DNA from: Natrinema salifodinae | GTDB taxonomy: Archaea > Halobacteriota > Halobacteria > Halobacteriales > Natrialbaceae | Assembly (NCBI RefSeq): GCF_900110455.1 | Contig: NZ_FOIS01000003.1 | Span: 62,001-126,000, forward strand | Direction: 5' to 3' | Length of the DNA stretch: 64,000 bases | Shown here: positions 18,066 through 27,343 of the stretch, in pieces | How positions within the stretch are numbered: the stretch's first letter is position 1 | Layout of the letters: each line of letters begins with the position of its first letter | Notes under the pieces: generated by a model | What the model saw: the letters and a program-made list of their open reading frames with translations, nothing else | The model's database searches: none | What the model was told of the DNA's origin: nothing | Position numbers and translations under genes: made by a program

Positions 18066-20810
18066 TCAACGTCGCGCCCACTCGAGCATCCGCTCGTAGA
18101 CGGGATCGGTCCGCAGCGCCCGCGAGTCGCCGACCAGCACCAACGCGCGCTTCGGACGGGTCAGCGCCACGTTGATCCGGCGGTAGTCCTCGAAGATCGG
18201 CCCTTCGAGCGAGCCGGTCGCGGTGAACGAGACGATGATCACCTCCTGGCTCGAGCCCTGGAAGCGGTCGACGGTGTCGACGGCAACGTCGTCGGGCACG
18301 TGTTTCGAGATCTCGGAGACCTGCGCCCGGAAGGGGGCGATGACGCCGATCTCCGAGCGATCGAGGCCGGCAGCCTCGTAGGCCTCGACCAGCTCCGTGA
18401 TTCGGGCGGCCTCCCGGCTGTCAGTGTACCGGCTCCGGTCGCCCTCGACGTCGACGAACGAGACGGGATTTCGCACGGAATCGGGCAAGGCATCCCGCGA
18501 GACGCCCTCGAGGTCGTCGAGCGTCCGGGCCGCGACTTCGGGCGCCGCAGGTCGCAGTTGGCCGTCGTAGAACTCGGTCGAGGAGAAGAACTGGATCCGC
18601 TGGTTCATCCGGTACTGGCGGTCCAGCATGACGCCGGCCTCGGGGTGGCGCTCGACGAGCCGCTCGAACAGCGACTCGGTGAGGTCGTTCTCCGCCCGCA
18701 CGACCGGCGGGAGCTGCTCGTGATCGCCGACGAGAACGAACCGATCGGCCAGGTTGATCGCCGCGTGGGTCCCGGGCTCGGTCAGCTGGGCGGCCTCGTC
18801 GACCAGGGCGACGTCGAAGGCCTGCTCTTTCATCACCCGCGAGCCGCAGGTCGCGGTGGTCGCGGCCACGACCTGCGCGTTCTGCAGTTCGGCGACGCGC
18901 TCGTCGGGGTCGCCCGCGCGCTCGAGCCGGTACGGCTGCATGTCCGCGCGGACGCCGCTCTCGGAGCCGACGCGGACGACCCGCTCGTCGTCGATCGCGC
19001 CGTCGAGCTGCTCGAGGACGGCCTCCAGGGCGTTGTCCACGGCGCGGTTCGTGAACGCGGAGAGGAGGACGCGCTCGCCGCGCTCGACCATCGCGCGGAC
19101 GGCCCGGGCGATGGTGTAGGTCTTCCCGGTGCCAGGCGGCCCGTGGATCAGCGCGCAGTCGTTCGCGCCGACCGCTTTCGTCACGGCCTGGTTCTGGCGG
19201 TCGTTGTTGTCGATGAACGTCTCGTCGACGTCCTCGAACTCGGGCGGCGCGCGGCCGAACAGGACGTCTTTGCGCCGTTCGTCGCCCTTCAGGAGCGCGT
19301 CGTGGAGCGCGACCAGCAGCCGGTCGGTGGTCAACTCCGAGGGGTAGACGTCTAGTCGGGTCACCTCGACCGGCTCGTCGGCCGTGAGCACGACCTCGTC
19401 GTCGAGCCGTTCGATCCGCGCCAACTCCGCGTCGCCGCGGACCGGGTGGCCGTCGCTGGCCAGTACCAGGTCGCCCTCGCGAAGCTTCGAGGTCGCGCCC
19501 CCCGTGCGGCGCGCCCGCAGTTCCCAGCGGCCCTCGTCGAGCGGCCGTTTCTCGACGAACTCGAGGTCGATCAGCGCGCGGTCGTCGTCGGCCCGCTCCT
19601 CGGCGCTTTGCTCCCAGAGCTTGGCGTACTCGCGGTGGACCTCGCGGCGCTCCTCCTCGATGGCACGGTAGAAGCGCTCGAAGTACTCGAGTTCCTCGTC
19701 GGGCAGCGCCTGGCCGATCTGACCGGCCTTCGACTCCTGATCGAGTCGGCCGGAGACGACCATGCAGGCGTCCTGCTCGAAGCAGTACTCGCATTTCGCC
19801 GACCCCTCGTATCCCGTCGGGACGTCGCCTTTGACCTCCGTCGCGGCGAGCTCGTTGCGCAGGCGGACGACGAATTTCAGGAGTCCGTCACCCATCGTGA
19901 AGTCCTTCGCTGGGGTGAGGTCGCCGGTCTCCTCGTTGCGGTCGAGCACCGAGTTCTTCGTGTAGAGCAGCGTTCCGGTGTCGACGTCGCCGCCGTGTTC
20001 CTCCAACAGAAGGGCGTAGCAGGCGGCCTGGACCTTGTCCTTGAATCGGGGTTCCTTCTTGAGGTTCTTCCCAGTCTTGAGCTCGACCGGCGCCCCGCGG
20101 CGGATGGCGTCGGCCCGTCCGCGAATGCCGAAGGTCTCGCTGATGAGCAGTTGCTCCGAGCGCCAGCTGTCCGCCTCGGTGAGGCGGCCCTGGTCGAGCC
20201 AGCCCTCGATCGCCGTCGCGTTCTCCCGGACGTCGTCGGCGACGGCTTCGGGCGTCTCACCTAACAGCCCCAACTCGAGCCCCCGTTCCTCTACGCGGGC
20301 CTCGATGGACTCTTCGAGGTCGCGTCCCCGGAGCAGGTCGCCGAAGACCTCGTGGACAAGCGTCCCCTTCACGACGGGGTAGTTCAGCGGCACCCCGGAG
20401 AGCTTGTTCAGGTAGTACAGCCGGGGACACTCGACCCAGTTCCGAATCGAGGTTACGCTGACCAGAAACGAGGGTTCGACGACGACGTAGGAATCGCCCG
20501 TCGTCGCGTACTGGGTCTCGCCCTGGTACTCCTCCTCTTTCGCGTTCGTCACCAGCAGCTCCATCCCGGGTTCGAGCAGCTCGGCCGACTCGGTCCACTT
20601 GTTCCAGAGCGTCACCGTCGTCGTCTCGCGACCGTCCGCTACGGTCGCCGTCCCGCCGTCGCCGAGCGTCGGCGGTCGATCCCCGGCGTCGGTCGGCTCG
20701 TCTCCTTCTTCCGCGAGTCGGAGCGGCACTTCGGCGAGGTCGCTCTCGCCGTAGCTCGTCGACACCGACCGCACGTCGACCTCGCCCGCGACGGTTCCGC
20801 GTACGTGCAC
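18066..20810 (-). CDS. Dna2-like nuclease-helicase (Cas4-type nuclease fused to SF1 helicase)
   Basis: A 914-residue protein starting at a GTG at 20810 (VHVRGTVAGEVDVRS). Residues about 140-400 form a Cas4/RecB-like PD-(D/E)XK nuclease: VECPRLYYLNKL (first Cys of an Fe-S cluster), VKGTLVHEVFGDLL, FGIRGRADAIRRGAPVELKTGK (catalytic D and ExK) and KCEYCFEQDACM (remaining Cys). An SF1 helicase follows: IHGPPGTGKTYTI (Walker A), VALVDEAAQLTEP (Walker B), LVGDHEQLPPVV, LDRQYRMNQRI, VDTVDRFQGSSQEVIIVSFT and RRINVALTRPKRALVLVGD. This is the Dna2 architecture, used in Okazaki fragment or double-strand break processing. Longer reading to 21305 would overlap another gene's coding strand and was rejected. 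Confidence 0.93.
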   Translation of the reverse strand: MHVRGTVAGEVDVRSVSTSYGESDLAEVPLRLAEEGDEPTDAGDRPPTLGDGGTATVADGRETTTVTLWNKWTESAELLEPGMELLVTNAKEEEYQGETQYATTGDSYVVVEPSFLVSVTSIRNWVECPRLYYLNKLSGVPLNYPVVKGTLVHEVFGDLLRGRDLEESIEARVEERGLELGLLGETPEAVADDVRENATAIEGWLDQGRLTEADSWRSEQLLISETFGIRGRADAIRRGAPVELKTGKNLKKEPRFKDKVQAACYALLLEEHGGDVDTGTLLYTKNSVLDRNEETGDLTPAKDFTMGDGLLKFVVRLRNELAATEVKGDVPTGYEGSAKCEYCFEQDACMVVSGRLDQESKAGQIGQALPDEELEYFERFYRAIEEERREVHREYAKLWEQSAEERADDDRALIDLEFVEKRPLDEGRWELRARRTGGATSKLREGDLVLASDGHPVRGDAELARIERLDDEVVLTADEPVEVTRLDVYPSELTTDRLLVALHDALLKGDERRKDVLFGRAPPEFEDVDETFIDNNDRQNQAVTKAVGANDCALIHGPPGTGKTYTIARAVRAMVERGERVLLSAFTNRAVDNALEAVLEQLDGAIDDERVVRVGSESGVRADMQPYRLERAGDPDERVAELQNAQVVAATTATCGSRVMKEQAFDVALVDEAAQLTEPGTHAAINLADRFVLVGDHEQLPPVVRAENDLTESLFERLVERHPEAGVMLDRQYRMNQRIQFFSSTEFYDGQLRPAAPEVAARTLDDLEGVSRDALPDSVRNPVSFVDVEGDRSRYTDSREAARITELVEAYEAAGLDRSEIGVIAPFRAQVSEISKHVPDDVAVDTVDRFQGSSQEVIIVSFTATGSLEGPIFEDYRRINVALTRPKRALVLVGDSRALRTDPVYERMLEWARR

Positions 20811-21006
20811 AGCTATCGTCAACGGCCGAGCGATCAAAAACGCTATCGGTCGCCGCATCTCGGCCGGTCGCGTTGGGGCCGCGATTCGACGGCCAATTCG
20901 CTCCGTCGGTAATAATTCTTTACCACCGTTCCCAGTTTCAATCGGCCCGTATCGGGCTCGGAACGGACGGGCCGCTTTTGGGATCACGAGCCGAAGATTC
21001 GCTGCC

Positions 21007-21573
21007 ATGAGTGACCCGAACGGCGACGACCGGCGGGCCGGCAAGTCCGAGCCCGACGCCGGGTCAGCACCGGATACCGGCCCGACCAACCGGTCGGAAG
21101 AGGCGTCCACTGACATCGACTCCGGCACTGGCGTCGGAGATCGTCCCGACGCCGGCCGCGATCCGCGCGACGAGTCGACGCAGGTCGCCAACGAGGAGCG
21201 GCGACGCAAGACGTCGGTCATCAGCCTGCTCGTCGCTGTCCTCGGCGGCTGGGTCGCCGCCTCGGTGCTCGTCTTCGACACCGCGGCGGCACCGCTGTGG
21301 AACAACGTCTTGGTCGGCCTGGTCGTCCTCGCCGCCGCCGGTTACAACTACTATCGGCTGACCAACGACGTCCCGCTCAGCACCGGAATCGCCTCGCTGG
21401 TCGCCATCCTCGGCATTTGGCTGATCGTCTCGGCCGCGTTACTCGAGATGACGGGCGGCCTGTTCTGGAGCACGCTCGCTACCGGACTGTTAGTCGCCGG
21501 CCTGGCGGGGTACAACGCCTACGAAGCTCGCGAGGCGCGGTCGGTCACGACCGAGCCGGACGCGCGGGTATAG
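21007..21573 (+). CDS. SPW-repeat membrane protein
   Basis: A 188-residue protein with a long acidic N-terminus (residues 1-68) and four membrane segments (about residues 75-175). The two halves repeat: APLWNNVLVGLVVLAAAGYNYYR and GLFWSTLATGLLVAGLAGYNAY are alike, matching the SPW two-helix repeat family. The function of that family is unknown. The ATG at 21007 lies about 200 bases from the divergently oriented Dna2-like gene. Confidence 0.8.
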   Translation: MSDPNGDDRRAGKSEPDAGSAPDTGPTNRSEEASTDIDSGTGVGDRPDAGRDPRDESTQVANEERRRKTSVISLLVAVLGGWVAASVLVFDTAAAPLWNNVLVGLVVLAAAGYNYYRLTNDVPLSTGIASLVAILGIWLIVSAALLEMTGGLFWSTLATGLLVAGLAGYNAYEAREARSVTTEPDARV

Positions 21574-21592
21574 AAAAACGGTAGCGCTCCGA

Positions 21593-21844
21593 TCAGACGT
21601 CGAGCCCGTGTTCGGCCTCGAGCCGGCGGATTCGGTACTCTGCGGCGTGATGGCCCATCGCGACGACGGCAAAGCCGACCATGACGACGGCGAAGCCGAT
21701 CGAAACGGCGGGAGAGACGCCGTTGACGTAGCTGTTACAGAGCTGCCCGAACGCCAGCGCGAGCGGTGCCAGCGTCAGCAGCGAACTCTTCGCCGGGGTG
21801 GCGCGAAACAGTTCGACGAGCGGGAGTGGTCGGCGTACGGACAT
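21593..21844 (-). CDS. Small two-segment membrane protein
   Basis: An 83-residue protein starting MSVRRPLPLVELFRATPAK, with two membrane segments (about residues 20-40, LLTLAPLALAFGQLCNSYV, and 45-65, AVSIGFAVVMVGFAVVAMG) and a charged tail (AAEYRIRRLEAEHGLDV). No known domain is visible. The frame continues upstream, but the added part is basic and non-coding in character, so the ATG at 21844 was chosen. It is convergent with the SPW-repeat gene, with stops 19 bases apart. Confidence 0.65.
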   Translation of the reverse strand: MSVRRPLPLVELFRATPAKSSLLTLAPLALAFGQLCNSYVNGVSPAVSIGFAVVMVGFAVVAMGHHAAEYRIRRLEAEHGLDV

Positions 21845-21990
21845 TGGGAAAGCGTCGGTTACGTTCTCTGTCGTGGCGCCCGTCGTATTCCTTTTGGTTC
21901 GAATCGAGCGTTGGACCGCGTAACGGTCGGTTTGCGGTGTCTTTCGGTGCAATCGATACGTTCATTCTCCCGGGGACCCAACGACCGCAC

Positions 21991-22542
21991 ATGCGGATAC
22001 GCGAGTGGCAGGACATCTTGGAGGACGTCACGGAGCGGGACGTCGATCCGGAAGACTGGCGCGCAGTCGCCGGCGACCGCGCCGGCGGCGTCGGCGAAGA
22101 CATGTACCTCGCGCATCCCCGGGCCGGCGTCTTCTTCCTCAAGACGTACGCGAAGAACCCCTTCGAGGTCCGCGGCGTCGGCACGCGGGTCGCCCGGAAC
22201 CTCGACGACGAGATCGGTTCGTTCCTCCCCGAGGAGGACGCGGGCGGCCGCTTCGCGGTCCAGTCCCCGCCGGAGGACGAGGACCACGCCGAGACGGTCT
22301 CGAAGCGCCTCGAGACTGTCCTCGAGACGCATGCGGACGCGCCGACCAGGCCCCAGGACCTCTTCGACGACGTGATGGGTGCCCTGGAGAGCCCCGCGTT
22401 CGGTCCGATGGCGTACGATCAGTACGACCGGCCCGACGAACTCGAGGACCTCTCGGACCGGTTCGAGGAGGCCGACGAACTGCTCAGCGCCGAACTCGAC
22501 GACCTGATCGAGACCGACGAGGTCGACCGCGGGTTCATGTGA
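21991..22542 (+). CDS. Conserved haloarchaeal protein of unknown function
   Basis: A 183-residue acidic protein starting MRIREWQDILEDVTERDVDPEDW. It has a globular N-terminal half (AGVFFLKTYAKNPFEVRGVGTRVARNLDDEIGSFLP) and a C-terminal half of predicted helices rich in Asp, Glu and Leu (DELEDLSDRFEEADELLSAELDDLIETDE), which could form a coiled coil. The ATG at 21991 was preferred to earlier in-frame starts because the upstream extension is basic and overlaps the small membrane protein's promoter. I do not recognise a function. Confidence 0.72.
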   Translation: MRIREWQDILEDVTERDVDPEDWRAVAGDRAGGVGEDMYLAHPRAGVFFLKTYAKNPFEVRGVGTRVARNLDDEIGSFLPEEDAGGRFAVQSPPEDEDHAETVSKRLETVLETHADAPTRPQDLFDDVMGALESPAFGPMAYDQYDRPDELEDLSDRFEEADELLSAELDDLIETDEVDRGFM

Positions 22543-22647
22543 ACGGGAGCGGGACCGGGGCCGGGGCTACGGCTCGCGGCCCTTTCGTCCCCCTGCGCTT
22601 GCGGCCGGAGATTCTTTGAGAACGCGCTTCGAGGGACCAGTAGAGCC

Positions 22648-23064
22648 ATGTCCACGAGCGCGAGCGCAGAGGCCGTCGTCCGCGACTACTACGACGCGCT
22701 CCGCGACGGCGATCCCCTTCCACCGTACTTCCTCGACAACGAGTCGACCGTCAAGTTCGGCATCAGCGACTCCCTGTTCGGGGGAAATAAGGTGACCGCA
22801 GCCCTCGAGGAACAGACCGAGACGACCGCCGACTGGACCGTCGAGAGCCAGCAACTCGTCGTCGACGAACGGGCGGAGAACGGATTCGCGACGTTCGCCG
22901 ACGAAGTCACGATGGCCTGGACGGACGTGGAGAGCGGCGACAGACACCGGTTCGACAGTCGCTGGAGCGGCACGCTGGTCGCGCGGTCGACGGCAACGAC
23001 GACCGACGACGGCCCCGCCTGGCGGTTCGCGTCGATGCACGTCAGCGCGTCCCGCGAGCTATGA
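22648..23064 (+). CDS. SnoaL/NTF2-like protein (DUF3225-type)
   Basis: A 138-residue protein of the cystatin-like NTF2 fold: AEAVVRDYYDALRDGDPLPPYFLDNESTVKFGISDSLFGG, then WTVESQQLVVDERAENGFATFADEVTMAWTD and TLVARSTATTTDDGPAWRFASMHVS. This fold usually binds a small ligand in a cone-shaped pocket. The specific role is unknown. Its stop overlaps the start of the following membrane protein (ATGA), so the pair is translationally coupled. Confidence 0.78.
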   Translation: MSTSASAEAVVRDYYDALRDGDPLPPYFLDNESTVKFGISDSLFGGNKVTAALEEQTETTADWTVESQQLVVDERAENGFATFADEVTMAWTDVESGDRHRFDSRWSGTLVARSTATTTDDGPAWRFASMHVSASREL

Positions 23065-23285
23065 GCCGCGGTCGCGGTCCGAGCCGCGGCCCCTCGCGAC
23101 CGAGCGAGGTGACGGACGCGGCCGATCAGCTCAAGATCGTCTTCGTCCTGCTCGTCGGTCTCTCGGGCGGCTCGATCGCGCTTCAGAGCGACGCTTCGCC
23201 GGCGGTGATCGGCGGCGCGATCCTCGGGGGCATCATCGCCGGCGGCGCGTTGCTGTGGTACCTGATCCGAATGACGACGGACTGA
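23061..23285 (+). CDS. Small two-segment membrane protein coupled to the NTF2-like gene
   Basis: A 74-residue protein with a basic, Ser/Arg-rich N-terminus and two hydrophobic segments (KIVFVLLVGLSGGSIALQ and AVIGGAILGGIIAGGALLWYLI). The second is rich in Gly, as in closely packed helix pairs. No domain is recognised. The ATG at 23061 overlaps the upstream stop by four bases. Confidence 0.7.
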   Translation: MSRGRGPSRGPSRPSEVTDAADQLKIVFVLLVGLSGGSIALQSDASPAVIGGAILGGIIAGGALLWYLIRMTTD

Positions 23286-23313
23286 CGGGAGCTAGCTGCG
23301 CCGAACGAACCGG

Positions 23314-24270
23314 TCAGCGATCGACGCGGCGCAGCCAGGCGCCGGGCGCGTCGAGTTCGTCGTGGGTGGGGAGGTTCTTCGGCTCCTCCCAGACGAGACT
23401 CGCCGTCTCGAGGTCGCGGACGGCGACGACGTGCTCGAAGAAGTTCTTGCCGCGCTCGTACTGACGCTCCTTGAGGCCGAGGCCGAGCAGGCGACGGAAC
23501 AGTCGCTGGAGCGGTCCCCGCCCCTGGCGGCGCTCGTCGAGCTTGCGCCGGAGGTCCTCGTACTCGTCGTCGAAGGCGTGGTCCATCAGGAGTTCGGCGT
23601 AGCCCTCGACGACGGTCATCGCGGCGTCGAGGTCGCGAAACGCCTCGCGGTCGAACGAGCCCTCCGAGAGCGCCGCGATCCCTTCTTCCATCCGGGTCTC
23701 GAGGTGGTCGGAGAGCCACGGGGCGGCGCCGAACTCGGCGGCGTGGGTCACCTCGTGGAAGGCGATCCAGCGGCGGAACCGGTTGGCGTCGACGTCGAGC
23801 TTCGCGGCGGCGTTGAGGATGTTCGGCCGGACGAAGTACAGCGCGTGGTCGTCCGCGGGCGCGTCGGCTAGCAGGAGCGGGTCGTACTGTCCGAGGACGT
23901 TCCGCCCGAGGAACGAGAGCAGGACGGTCATCGTCCCCGTGTTGATCGTCCGGGCGACGCCGGGGAAGGCGCCGGTGTGGGTCTCGAGCGAGCGCATCAC
24001 GCGCTCGAAGGTCTCGACGTTGGCGTCGATCCAGTGGTGGCGGTTCTGGATCTCGACGGTCTCGGGGACGTCGAAGTCGGCCCCGGAGACGGTCCGCACC
24101 GCCGCCCGCGCCTCCCGGACGTCGCGGGCGTAGGCCTCGCGTTCGCCTGGCTCGAGCGCGAGCGAGCCGGGATCGGTCGCCGCCTTGGCGGCGTCGGCGG
24201 CCGATCGCCAGTCGATCGCATCGTCACCGGACGCCCCGGCAACGGCCCGGGCGCTGCGATAGAGATTCAC
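23314..24270 (-). CDS. Zinc-dependent metalloprotease-like protein (DUF2342 family)
   Basis: A 318-residue protein of the DUF2342 family, sometimes annotated as associated with coenzyme F420 biosynthesis. WIAFHEVTHAAEFGAAPWL supplies the HExxH-like zinc motif (HEVTH), with a downstream EGYAELLMDHAFDDEYEDLRRKLDERR helix. FLGRNVLGQYDPLLL and LYFVRPNIL are further family landmarks. I chose the GTG at 24270 over the TTG at 24297. The link to F420 comes from family annotation; no F420 biosynthesis gene lies next to it here. Confidence 0.85.
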   Translation of the reverse strand: MNLYRSARAVAGASGDDAIDWRSAADAAKAATDPGSLALEPGEREAYARDVREARAAVRTVSGADFDVPETVEIQNRHHWIDANVETFERVMRSLETHTGAFPGVARTINTGTMTVLLSFLGRNVLGQYDPLLLADAPADDHALYFVRPNILNAAAKLDVDANRFRRWIAFHEVTHAAEFGAAPWLSDHLETRMEEGIAALSEGSFDREAFRDLDAAMTVVEGYAELLMDHAFDDEYEDLRRKLDERRQGRGPLQRLFRRLLGLGLKERQYERGKNFFEHVVAVRDLETASLVWEEPKNLPTHDELDAPGAWLRRVDR

Positions 24271-24372
24271 GACTGTCCGTACGGTAAGGAAGCGCAAAAG
24301 CGTTCGGCTCGGTTCGCCCAGCCCGAGACCGATCGTCCGACCGACCGCCGGCGATCGGCGCTCAGTCGCGGA

Positions 24373-24687
24373 TCAGTTGACGATGACGTCGGGCTCTTCC
24401 TCGGCCTCGAACTCCCCTTCGTCCTCGCCGCCGCGGAACTTCTTGGCGGCCGCGGCGATGCCGACGAGGACGACGAGCGCGACCAGCGCGCCGACGGCGC
24501 TTTTCCCCTTGCCGCCGGACTCGTCGTCCGCGGCCGCGCCCTCGTCTTGATCGGTCTCCGATTCGGTTTCCGTCTCGGCTGTCGCTTCGGTGCTGCCGAT
24601 CGGCAGCGCCTTTCCGATCGAGCCGAGGCCGAACTGCGGCTCGCCGTCGATGTGCAACTCTACGAGGGTGAATTTCTTGTCGCCCAT
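24373..24687 (-). CDS. Haloarchaeal single-pass membrane protein
   Basis: A 104-residue protein: a soluble N-terminus (MGDKKFTLVELHIDGEPQFG), an acidic linker (residues 32-60), one membrane segment (SAVGALVALVVLVGIAAAA) and a highly acidic cytoplasmic-looking tail. It has no recognised domain. The acidic linker and tail are typical of haloarchaeal membrane proteins. Confidence 0.75.
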   Translation of the reverse strand: MGDKKFTLVELHIDGEPQFGLGSIGKALPIGSTEATAETETESETDQDEGAAADDESGGKGKSAVGALVALVVLVGIAAAAKKFRGGEDEGEFEAEEEPDVIVN

Positions 24688-24925
24688 GAGCGGGCGGTCA
24701 ACGAGTGTACACTTAGCCGTTTGGTTAGCACTCGTTGCAGCCGCTTCCGCGCGGACTGAGAACCGCGTGCTGGGGTAATCGACCGGGGCTAACAGTCGGA
24801 TGCCCCTGGATATCTCGTTCCGCCAAGGTGTTCGTACTACGTATACCGACGCTACGGACGAAGGAATCGGCTACTCCGGACTCCGGACCGGTACGATTAA
24901 GTGTCCATCACCTGCGGTGTTGCGT

Positions 24926-25150
24926 ATGAGTGGACGACCGCTGGACGTCCTCGAGGCGTCGCTCGGCGAACGCGTCACGGTACGACTCAAGAGTGGCGAC
25001 GAGTACGTCGGCGATCTCGCCGGCTACGATCAGCACATGAACCTGGTGCTCGAGGACGTGACGATTCCGGACGGAGGAGTCGACGAAGAGGCGCCGGCCG
25101 AAGACACAACCATTATACGCGGCGACAACGTCGTTTCGATCACTCCATGA
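24926..25150 (+). CDS. lsm: LSm (Sm-like) RNA-binding protein
   Basis: A 74-residue archaeal Sm protein: [42 protein letters not shown] (Sm1) and [12 protein letters not shown] (Sm2, with the R-G-D signature). It forms a heptameric ring that binds small RNAs. The ATG at 24926 was chosen because the upstream extension does not fit the domain. A TTAAG stretch about 28 bases before the ATG could be the TATA element of a leaderless transcript. The gene overlaps rpl37e by four bases, the standard archaeal pair. Confidence 0.93.
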   Translation: MSGRPLDVLEASLGERVTVRLKSGDEYVGDLAGYDQHMNLVLEDVTIPDGGVDEEAPAEDTTIIRGDNVVSITP

Positions 25151-25323
25151 CTGGCGCAGGAACCCCAAGCCAAGGAAAGAAGAACAAGACGACGCACGTC
25201 AAGTGTCGTCGCTGCGGTGAGAAATCCTACCACGTGAACAAGAAGGAGTGCTCGTCGTGTGGCTTCGGCAAGTCCGCCAAGCGGCGCGATTACGAGTGGC
25301 AGTCGAAGACCGGCGACAACTGA
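25147..25323 (+). CDS. rpl37e: 50S ribosomal protein L37e
   Basis: A 58-residue ribosomal protein with a C2-C2 zinc ribbon ([24 protein letters not shown]) and a basic tail ([16 protein letters not shown]). It binds 23S rRNA on the large subunit. Its start overlaps the LSm stop (ATGA), so both proteins are made from one mRNA. Confidence 0.96.
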   Translation: MTGAGTPSQGKKNKTTHVKCRRCGEKSYHVNKKECSSCGFGKSAKRRDYEWQSKTGDN

Positions 25324-25538
25324 TTCCTGACAGCCGATCGCTGTTCTCTCGGTTCTGCCGTTTCACCGTTCTCTCGCCCGGTTCGGACCGCGGAGCAGTG
25401 GCGCCGTCGTGCGAGCGCCGTCTCGCTGTCCGCCGTTCGTGATGGCTTCGAGACGCCGTGCTCGCGATCGCGTCCCACCGTCGTGTGCGATTGTCCCGTG
25501 ATGGATAGCCCTTAGTTCCGGGCCGCGAACACTCGCGT

Positions 25539-26732
25539 ATGGAGACGACAGACGCCTTCGTCGGCCTCGAGTGTGTCGACTGCGGGGCCGAGTTCGACGC
25601 CGCCGCGGAGACCCACCGGTGTCCGGACTGCGGCGGGATCCTCGATCCGAGCTACGACTACGACGCGATCGACCTCGACCGCGGGATGCTCGAGTCGCGG
25701 CCGTTCGACTCGATGTGGCGCTACGAGGAACTGCTGCCGTTCGCCCGCGAGTCGGCCGTGACGATGGCCGAGGGCGCGACGCCGCTGGTCGACTGCCCGA
25801 ACCTGGCCGACGAACTCGGCGTCGAGCGCGTCCTGATCAAAGACGAAGGGCGGAACCCGACGGGGACGTTCAAGGACCGCGGCCAGGCGGTCGCCGTGAC
25901 GGCCGCGACTCAGCACGGCGCGGACGATATCGCGCTCGCCTCCGCGGGCAACGCCGGCCAGGCGGCCGCTGCGTACGCGGGCCGGGCGGGGCTGGACTCG
26001 CACGTCTACTTGCCCTCGCGGTCCGGCTTCACGAACAAGGCGATGGTCAACGTCCACGGCGGGGACATGAACGTCGTCGGCGGCCGCATCGACGACGCCG
26101 GCGCGGCCTACGAGGAGGGCATCGAGGAGCACGACGACTGGTACCCCGTCCAGACGTTCGTCACGCCCTACCGCCACGAGGGCAAGAAGACGATGTTCTA
26201 CGAGATCGTCGAGCAGCTCGACTGGGAGGTCCCCGACGCGATCTGTTATCCCACCGGCGGCGGGGTCGGTCTCGTCGGACTGTACAAGGCCGCGACCGAG
26301 TTCCGCGACCTCGGGCTGACCGACGAGCTACCCGGGCTGTATGCGGCCCAGGCGTCGGGCTGTGCCCCCATCGTCGAGGCCTACGAGGAGGGTCGAGACG
26401 AACACGAGCCCGTCGAACACCCCGACACAATCTGCGGCGGGCTCGAGATCCCCGACCCCGGCGCGAGCCCGTGGATCCTCGACGCGATCCGCGAGACCGA
26501 CGGCGGCGCGGTCGCGACCGACGACCCGGACATTCTCGACGCGGCGGTGCAGGTCGCCCAGCACGAGGGCCTCGAGATGGTCCCGAGCGCGGCCGCGGCG
26601 GCCAGCGGTGCGTGGGCGCTCGCCGAGCGCGGCGAGTTCGACGGCGACGAGACGATCGTCGTTCTCAACACGGGATCGGGGAACAAGGAAGCGGACGTGG
26701 TGCGCAGCCACCTGATGGGCCAAGGCATCTAA
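25539..26732 (+). CDS. thrC: Threonine synthase
   Basis: A 397-residue PLP enzyme. A zinc-ribbon N-terminus (LECVDCGAEF and THRCPDCGG) precedes the fold II catalytic domain. NPTGTFKDRGQA holds the PLP lysine. LASAGNAGQAAAAYAGRAG, YPTGGGVGLVGLYK (phosphate loop) and VVLNTGSGNKEAD follow. It converts O-phosphohomoserine to threonine and phosphate, in the cytosol. A divergence from the paralogous cysteate or diaminopropionate synthases cannot be excluded, but the zinc ribbon supports threonine synthase. Confidence 0.92.
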   Translation: METTDAFVGLECVDCGAEFDAAAETHRCPDCGGILDPSYDYDAIDLDRGMLESRPFDSMWRYEELLPFARESAVTMAEGATPLVDCPNLADELGVERVLIKDEGRNPTGTFKDRGQAVAVTAATQHGADDIALASAGNAGQAAAAYAGRAGLDSHVYLPSRSGFTNKAMVNVHGGDMNVVGGRIDDAGAAYEEGIEEHDDWYPVQTFVTPYRHEGKKTMFYEIVEQLDWEVPDAICYPTGGGVGLVGLYKAATEFRDLGLTDELPGLYAAQASGCAPIVEAYEEGRDEHEPVEHPDTICGGLEIPDPGASPWILDAIRETDGGAVATDDPDILDAAVQVAQHEGLEMVPSAAAAASGAWALAERGEFDGDETIVVLNTGSGNKEADVVRSHLMGQGI

Positions 26733-26867
26733 TCGCCGACAGTACCGGGTAATACCGCCGGATATAGCCGGCCTAAAACGCTAGCGGGCGGGGTGGGTGC
26801 TCGTGACGGCTGAACCGTTTCACCGACAAGGTCTTGACTGCGAGACGAGTAGAACGAACGAGTACCA

Positions 26868-27041
26868 ATGTGTGAACATTCACCAGAGTGTTCGAACGGG
26901 GCCACGTGCCAGCTCGTCCTCGAGAACGGTCAGACCGGGCTCGAGACCGCCGAGTACTACTGCAAGGCCCACCTCGTCCTGCGGATCTGGGAGCTCGAGG
27001 ACGATAGCTCGATGCGAGCCGTGAGCGCCGAACAGCTCTGA
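26868..27041 (+). CDS. Small cysteine-containing haloarchaeal protein
   Basis: A 57-residue protein starting [16 protein letters not shown] and ending AVSAEQL. Four Cys and two His (CEHSPEC..., CQL, CKAH) could bind one zinc ion. The C-terminal part is amphipathic ([19 protein letters not shown]). It lies in an otherwise non-coding stretch after threonine synthase. The start lies about 25-30 bases from an AT-rich step. It is too small for a firm assignment. Confidence 0.6.
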   Translation: MCEHSPECSNGATCQLVLENGQTGLETAEYYCKAHLVLRIWELEDDSSMRAVSAEQL

Positions 27042-27343
27042 GCTCCCCTGCGGGCGCGCCGGCGTCGCCGACCCGCGCCGCTGCGGGCGGCAAGTCGCGC
27101 ATCCGTCGGCGGCGCGACGCCGACCCGACCTTGGGTCGACTCGGCCGCGCCTGGCCGCGTTCCCCGTTCGGGGGTGAGGGGGCGAGACGGGACCGAGACC
27201 GACCCCGGCCGTGCGATCCGGCGCTTCCGGTCTCAGCGTCCGCGAGCCCTCGCGGATCGGAGCGCCGGGATCGACGGCCGCTCCCGAGACGGAGACGGGG
27301 CCGTTCCGTAGCGTTTTTGCTGGTTGTCGGGAAACGACGCGGT
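27042..27343. other. 302-base GC-rich intergenic stretch
   Basis: No open frame here shows coding character. The sequence is very GC-rich with several short dyads (for example around 27125-27140, ccgaccttgggtcg). The final 40 bases carry gcgtttttgctgg, the likely promoter region of the GGGP synthase gene. Confidence 0.5.

Noticed and set aside
20811-21305. N-terminal extension of the Dna2-like protein to 21305
   Set aside because: It lies antisense to the start of the SPW-repeat gene and its translation is Ser/Arg-rich without domain character; the GTG at 20810 fits the family better.
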